Below, piece by piece: positions 5,652 through 8,245 of a DNA stretch of 8,245 nucleotides. The notes under the pieces are model-generated. The model did no database searches. It was not told the DNA's origin and saw only the letters and a program-made list of their open reading frames with translations. The position numbers and the translations under genes were made by a program. Source of the stretch: Clostridia bacterium (GTDB lineage Bacteria; Aerophobota; Aerophobia; Aerophobales; AE-B3A); contig WJOQ01000333.1 of assembly GCA_009618505.1 (NCBI GenBank), forward strand, positions 1 through 8,245. Reading direction: 5' to 3'. Position 1 is the stretch's first letter. Each line of letters begins with the position of its first letter.

Positions 5652-7202
5652 ATCAACAATCCGGGGGGTAATGAATATTATCAGCTCTGTCTCATGCTCG
5701 GAGGTAGTCTCGTTGCTGAAGAGTAGACCAATGATGGGAATTTTCCGTAAAAAGGGCACCCCAGAGATTAGGTGCCTTCGAATATTCTGGAGTAACCCCC
5801 CGATAATTACAGTCTGACCATCCTTGACACGTACAGTGGTCTGAACGCTCCTTCTACTCACCACCGGAAACTCAGTCTCCCCTCGCTGGATGACATCACT
5901 AACCTGAGGAGTAATGCTCATAATCACCTCATCCTCTCCAGCGATTCTGGGCAGAACCCTCAGGTTCACTCCCACAGTGATAGTCTCAAATCGCCTGTAG
6001 GGGGCCTCTGGGGGACCGGCCAGGATTACATAATACTCCTCTCTGTCAACATTTATCTCAGCCTCCTCTCCGTCAAGAGTGGATATTTTTGGAGTGGCCT
6101 TAATTTCCGCTTTACCTTCTCTAACCAGAGCTTTAAGGCTGGTGAATATCTGCCCCACTACCATAGAGGTATAGCCTATCTGTAAATTGCTAACACCTAT
6201 TCCCTGGATCTGACTTTCTGGAGCAATCTGCGAGGGTATCCAGTTCCAACCCCAGTCCACTCCAAATTCTTTCCCTTTTTCTTTGGAAACCTCCATTACC
6301 AGAGCTTCGATTATAACCTGTCTGCGTGGCTGATCAATTTCTTCTACGTCTCCTTTAATCCTGGCAATGATTTCGGAAGGTCCAGATACAAGAAGAACAT
6401 TTCTCTCAGTATCTACCTTAACATAGGGGCGGAAAAAGTCGGACAGGAGGCGGGAAACAGAGTCTGCATTTATGTGACTAAGCTGAATCTCCTCAGTCTT
6501 ACTCAGCTTCTGAAAAGCAGGATTGAGAGGACTGGGACTACCAACCAGATAGTAATCCTCCCTCCATACATATGTATATCCTCCTGGAGCAAGAATCATT
6601 TCCAATGCCTTCTCCAGAGGCACATCCTTAATGTCCGCCGTGACATACCCCTCAACTGTTTCGTCCGTAAGGATGTTGACCTCGGCTTGTGCTGCAATAG
6701 TACGGAGTATTTCCCTGATATTTGTATCGATAAATACATTGGTGATTGGCCGCTCTCCCGCAGGAAGAAGCTTTTCAGGAGGTACCGGTATCTCCGGTGG
6801 TGGGGGCTTGAGCTCAATTAAGTAGACATTCTCCACCTTCCTGAAGGTATAATCAGTATCAGCTAAAACTGCATCCAGAGCTTGCTGGAAGGTAACCTCT
6901 GTAAGCTGTATGGTAACCTCGCCGGTAACTACCTCGTCAATAGCCACAATAACCCCGGCTTCTTCTCCTACCTGATGGAGGGCCTTTTTGATATCGATTT
7001 TATAAAAGCTGATATTAAATTGGCCGGAGGGGGTTAACTGGACTTCTTGCTCCTGGGGTAGTCTATATGTTTCTCGGTATTCCGTACTTTTGCGGAATAA
7101 ATCCAGCTCTTCTTTCTCTCCACTAGTTCCTGTTGCGAAAGCGATCTCGGTAACGAAAGCCACCAAACATCCCATCAGTATAATAGGCCAGATTCTCTTC
7201 AT
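5649..7202 (-). CDS. Secretin-family protein with two STN domains
   Basis: The product is 517 residues. Residues 1-23 are a signal peptide (MKR, hydrophobic core, cleavage after AFA). A first STN-like domain covers about 62-130, then a proline-rich linker (KPPPPEIPVPPEK, 132-144), a second STN domain at about 152-221 (REILRTIAAQAEVNILTDE), an N1-like domain at about 235-290, and the secretin core at about 294-516. Core motifs include ATPKISTLDGEEAEI (369-383), VPFLRKIPIIGLLFS (482-496) and TELIIFITPRIVD at the C-terminus. It ends where secretins normally end. The ATG at 7202 has an excellent ribosome site. It shares extended identity with the next gene, including LAGPPEAP-x-x-RFET, so the two are tandem paralogs. 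STN domains in secretins sit in the periplasm and form the inner rings or dock to partners. No N2/N3-like modules of GspD are evident, and neighbours do not identify the export pathway. Confidence 0.9.
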   Translation of the reverse strand: MKRIWPIILMGCLVAFVTEIAFATGTSGEKEELDLFRKSTEYRETYRLPQEQEVQLTPSGQFNISFYKIDIKKALHQVGEEAGVIVAIDEVVTGEVTIQLTEVTFQQALDAVLADTDYTFRKVENVYLIELKPPPPEIPVPPEKLLPAGERPITNVFIDTNIREILRTIAAQAEVNILTDETVEGYVTADIKDVPLEKALEMILAPGGYTYVWREDYYLVGSPSPLNPAFQKLSKTEEIQLSHINADSVSRLLSDFFRPYVKVDTERNVLLVSGPSEIIARIKGDVEEIDQPRRQVIIEALVMEVSKEKGKEFGVDWGWNWIPSQIAPESQIQGIGVSNLQIGYTSMVVGQIFTSLKALVREGKAEIKATPKISTLDGEEAEINVDREEYYVILAGPPEAPYRRFETITVGVNLRVLPRIAGEDEVIMSITPQVSDVIQRGETEFPVVSRRSVQTTVRVKDGQTVIIGGLLQNIRRHLISGVPFLRKIPIIGLLFSNETTSEHETELIIFITPRIVD

Positions 7203-7207
7203 AACTT

Positions 7208-7214
7208 CCTCCTC
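7208..7214 (-). promoter_or_regulatory. Strong ribosome binding site of the first secretin
   Basis: On the minus strand this reads GAGGAGG, 5 bases before the ATG at 7202. It is the best Shine-Dalgarno match in the envelope operon and fixes the start just before a signal peptide. The 63-base gap to the preceding gene holds no convincing promoter or terminator, which fits cotranscription. Confidence 0.7.
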
Positions 7215-7265
7215 ATCTTACTTAACCGTGTTCTAAAATACATAGGATCGTTCTCTTCGACCAGA

Positions 7266-8240
7266 CTATTCCACTACAGTGATCTCCCTGGTTGTGGTCG
7301 CCAGTTCTTCATTCTGCGAGAAAAACGCTATTTTTGCCTGGTACTGACCTGCCTGAAGTGGTTCGGCAGGACTGGTTGTGAAATTTCGGGCACCCCCAGG
7401 CAGAACAACAGCTTCACCCTCAGAAAAAGGCAACTCAGCCACCGTATCACCACTCCAATCCTTCAATATTATGCCGCCTTTGACCACAAGATGCACATTA
7501 CCAGTATTGTTTAATGTAGCCAGAAATTCAGGAGAGCCGCCGTTTGCTTGCAAAAAATGAAACTCACCAATCTCACCTTTTCTTTCAAGTTCATCTCCCA
7601 CAGTTACTATAATTGTGGTCTCAGGAACGAGAGTACTGATTCTCTCTCCTGTTTTGGCTTGAGTTGAGGATGCTTCCACAACTAATCGGGTGTACCTTCC
7701 CCCTGTCACATCTTTTGGAATCTTGAGCAAGCCAAGGACATTTCTTTGCTCCGATGGCCCAAGTTCAAACTCTGATTCCTTAAGCTCAATCCAATTGGAA
7801 CAAGACCAGGATGTGCTTCCTTTCTCTAGAAGGGCAATTTCACCATCAGGGTCGATACGCATATCCTTGAAATAGAACCGAAAGTGTACTGGTTGTTTTT
7901 CTTCGTTTGAAATAGTAAAATTTATAGTACGGATAGAACCTGGAGGAGTCTTTATCTCCACTATCGGGGGATTAACGGAGAAATTAGTTTCCTTTCTTTT
8001 TGCAAGTTCCTCACCTTCAGTTGGAATTACCCCCACCGAAAAGGACATCTTCGCCCGTGCTCTTTCATTCCCGTATTTAAAGGTGGCATCTGCGAAATAT
8101 TCACCGGGAGGAAGTTCTTTCTCCAGGACCACTCTAAAGTCCCGCATACTCTCCGGAAAAACCGTTCCCCTTCCCGCTTTTAAAGGAAGCTCTGCCAGTC
8201 TTCTCCCCTCTCTGGTTGTTATTGCCAGGCTCCCCTCTCC
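7266..8240 (-). CDS. Ig-like repeat envelope protein, N-terminus missing or disrupted
   Basis: The frame runs from the TAG at 7266-7268 to an in-frame TAG at 8241-8243, five bases from the window edge. The first ATG (8147) gives 293 residues, but the 31 codons before it are protein-like (AITTREGRRLAELPLK). From that ATG, about 55-160 is an Ig-like domain resembling pilus-chaperone/DUF916-like domains (NFSVNPPIVEIK; SCSNWIEL; LGPSEQRNVLGLLKIP; GGRYTRLVVEAS). About 205-293 is a second beta-sandwich of the CARDB/NEW3 kind (LNNTGNVHLVV, AELPFSEGE, GQYQAKIAFF). The segment from 8240 to the end of residue 39 is a second copy of that last domain without its first strands, so the protein should begin beyond the window. 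No signal peptide is visible for that reason. It is the first gene seen in the secretin operon, and could be an exported substrate, scaffold or periplasmic/surface chaperone. The TAG may be a real mutation, a frameshift or an edge error. Confidence 0.7.
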   Translation of the reverse strand, partial: GEGSLAITTREGRRLAELPLKAGRGTVFPESMRDFRVVLEKELPPGEYFADATFKYGNERARAKMSFSVGVIPTEGEELAKRKETNFSVNPPIVEIKTPPGSIRTINFTISNEEKQPVHFRFYFKDMRIDPDGEIALLEKGSTSWSCSNWIELKESEFELGPSEQRNVLGLLKIPKDVTGGRYTRLVVEASSTQAKTGERISTLVPETTIIVTVGDELERKGEIGEFHFLQANGGSPEFLATLNNTGNVHLVVKGGIILKDWSGDTVAELPFSEGEAVVLPGGARNFTTSPAEPLQAGQYQAKIAFFSQNEELATTTREITVVE

Positions 8241-8245
8241 CTACG

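Noticed and set aside
6474..6825. Overlapping frames on both strands inside the first secretin.
   Set aside because: They are shadows of the secretin gene, whose frame shows clear domains.
1..8245. CRISPR arrays, tRNA or rRNA genes, insertion sequences, attachment sites.
   Set aside because: None seen: no regularly spaced repeats, no transposase or integrase motifs and no recognisable structural RNA.

Overview
The window looks like a piece of an uncultivated, diderm (outer-membrane-bearing) bacterium. The main evidence is two secretin-family outer-membrane proteins with signal peptides, one of which carries what looks like an extra outer-membrane beta-barrel. Base composition is moderate (mid-40s % GC by eye, not counted), GTG starts are common, and AGA/AGG arginine codons are frequent. 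I cannot place the phylum from sequence alone. Both edges cut through genes, so the window may be a whole metagenomic contig.

Layout from left to right. (1) Bases 1-506, + strand: the C-terminal end of a hybrid histidine kinase, meaning the last strand of its ATPase domain, a linker and a receiver domain. A receiver-only gene starting at 111 would be a misreading, because the frame is open to the window edge. (2) 507-830: a doubtful 76-residue + strand frame. (3) 831-2085, - strand: a two-gene operon, a soluble histidine kinase followed by a receiver-only response regulator, behind a near-consensus sigma-70 promoter at 2057-2085. (4) 2288-3571, - strand: a second receiver-only regulator followed by a second kinase that keeps only the tail of a PAS domain. 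(5) 3572-3729: a spacer with three hairpins. (6) 3730-8240, - strand: an envelope operon, in transcription order an Ig-like repeat protein (5' end missing), a secretin with two STN domains, and a secretin with one STN domain plus a C-terminal barrel-like extension.

How the genes may work together (inference). The Ig-like protein and the paired, divergent secretins could form an uncharacterised outer-membrane export or surface-assembly apparatus. No ATPase, inner-membrane platform, pilin or pseudopilin gene is in the window, so it cannot be assigned to type II secretion, type III secretion or type IV pili. The signalling genes lie directly downstream on the same strand. They include three kinase cores (one partial) and three receivers but no DNA-binding, cyclic-di-GMP or other output domain, so they probably act as a phosphorelay or on protein targets, or signal to an output encoded elsewhere. 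The best candidate for something undescribed is the tandem secretin pair, especially the secretin-barrel fusion.
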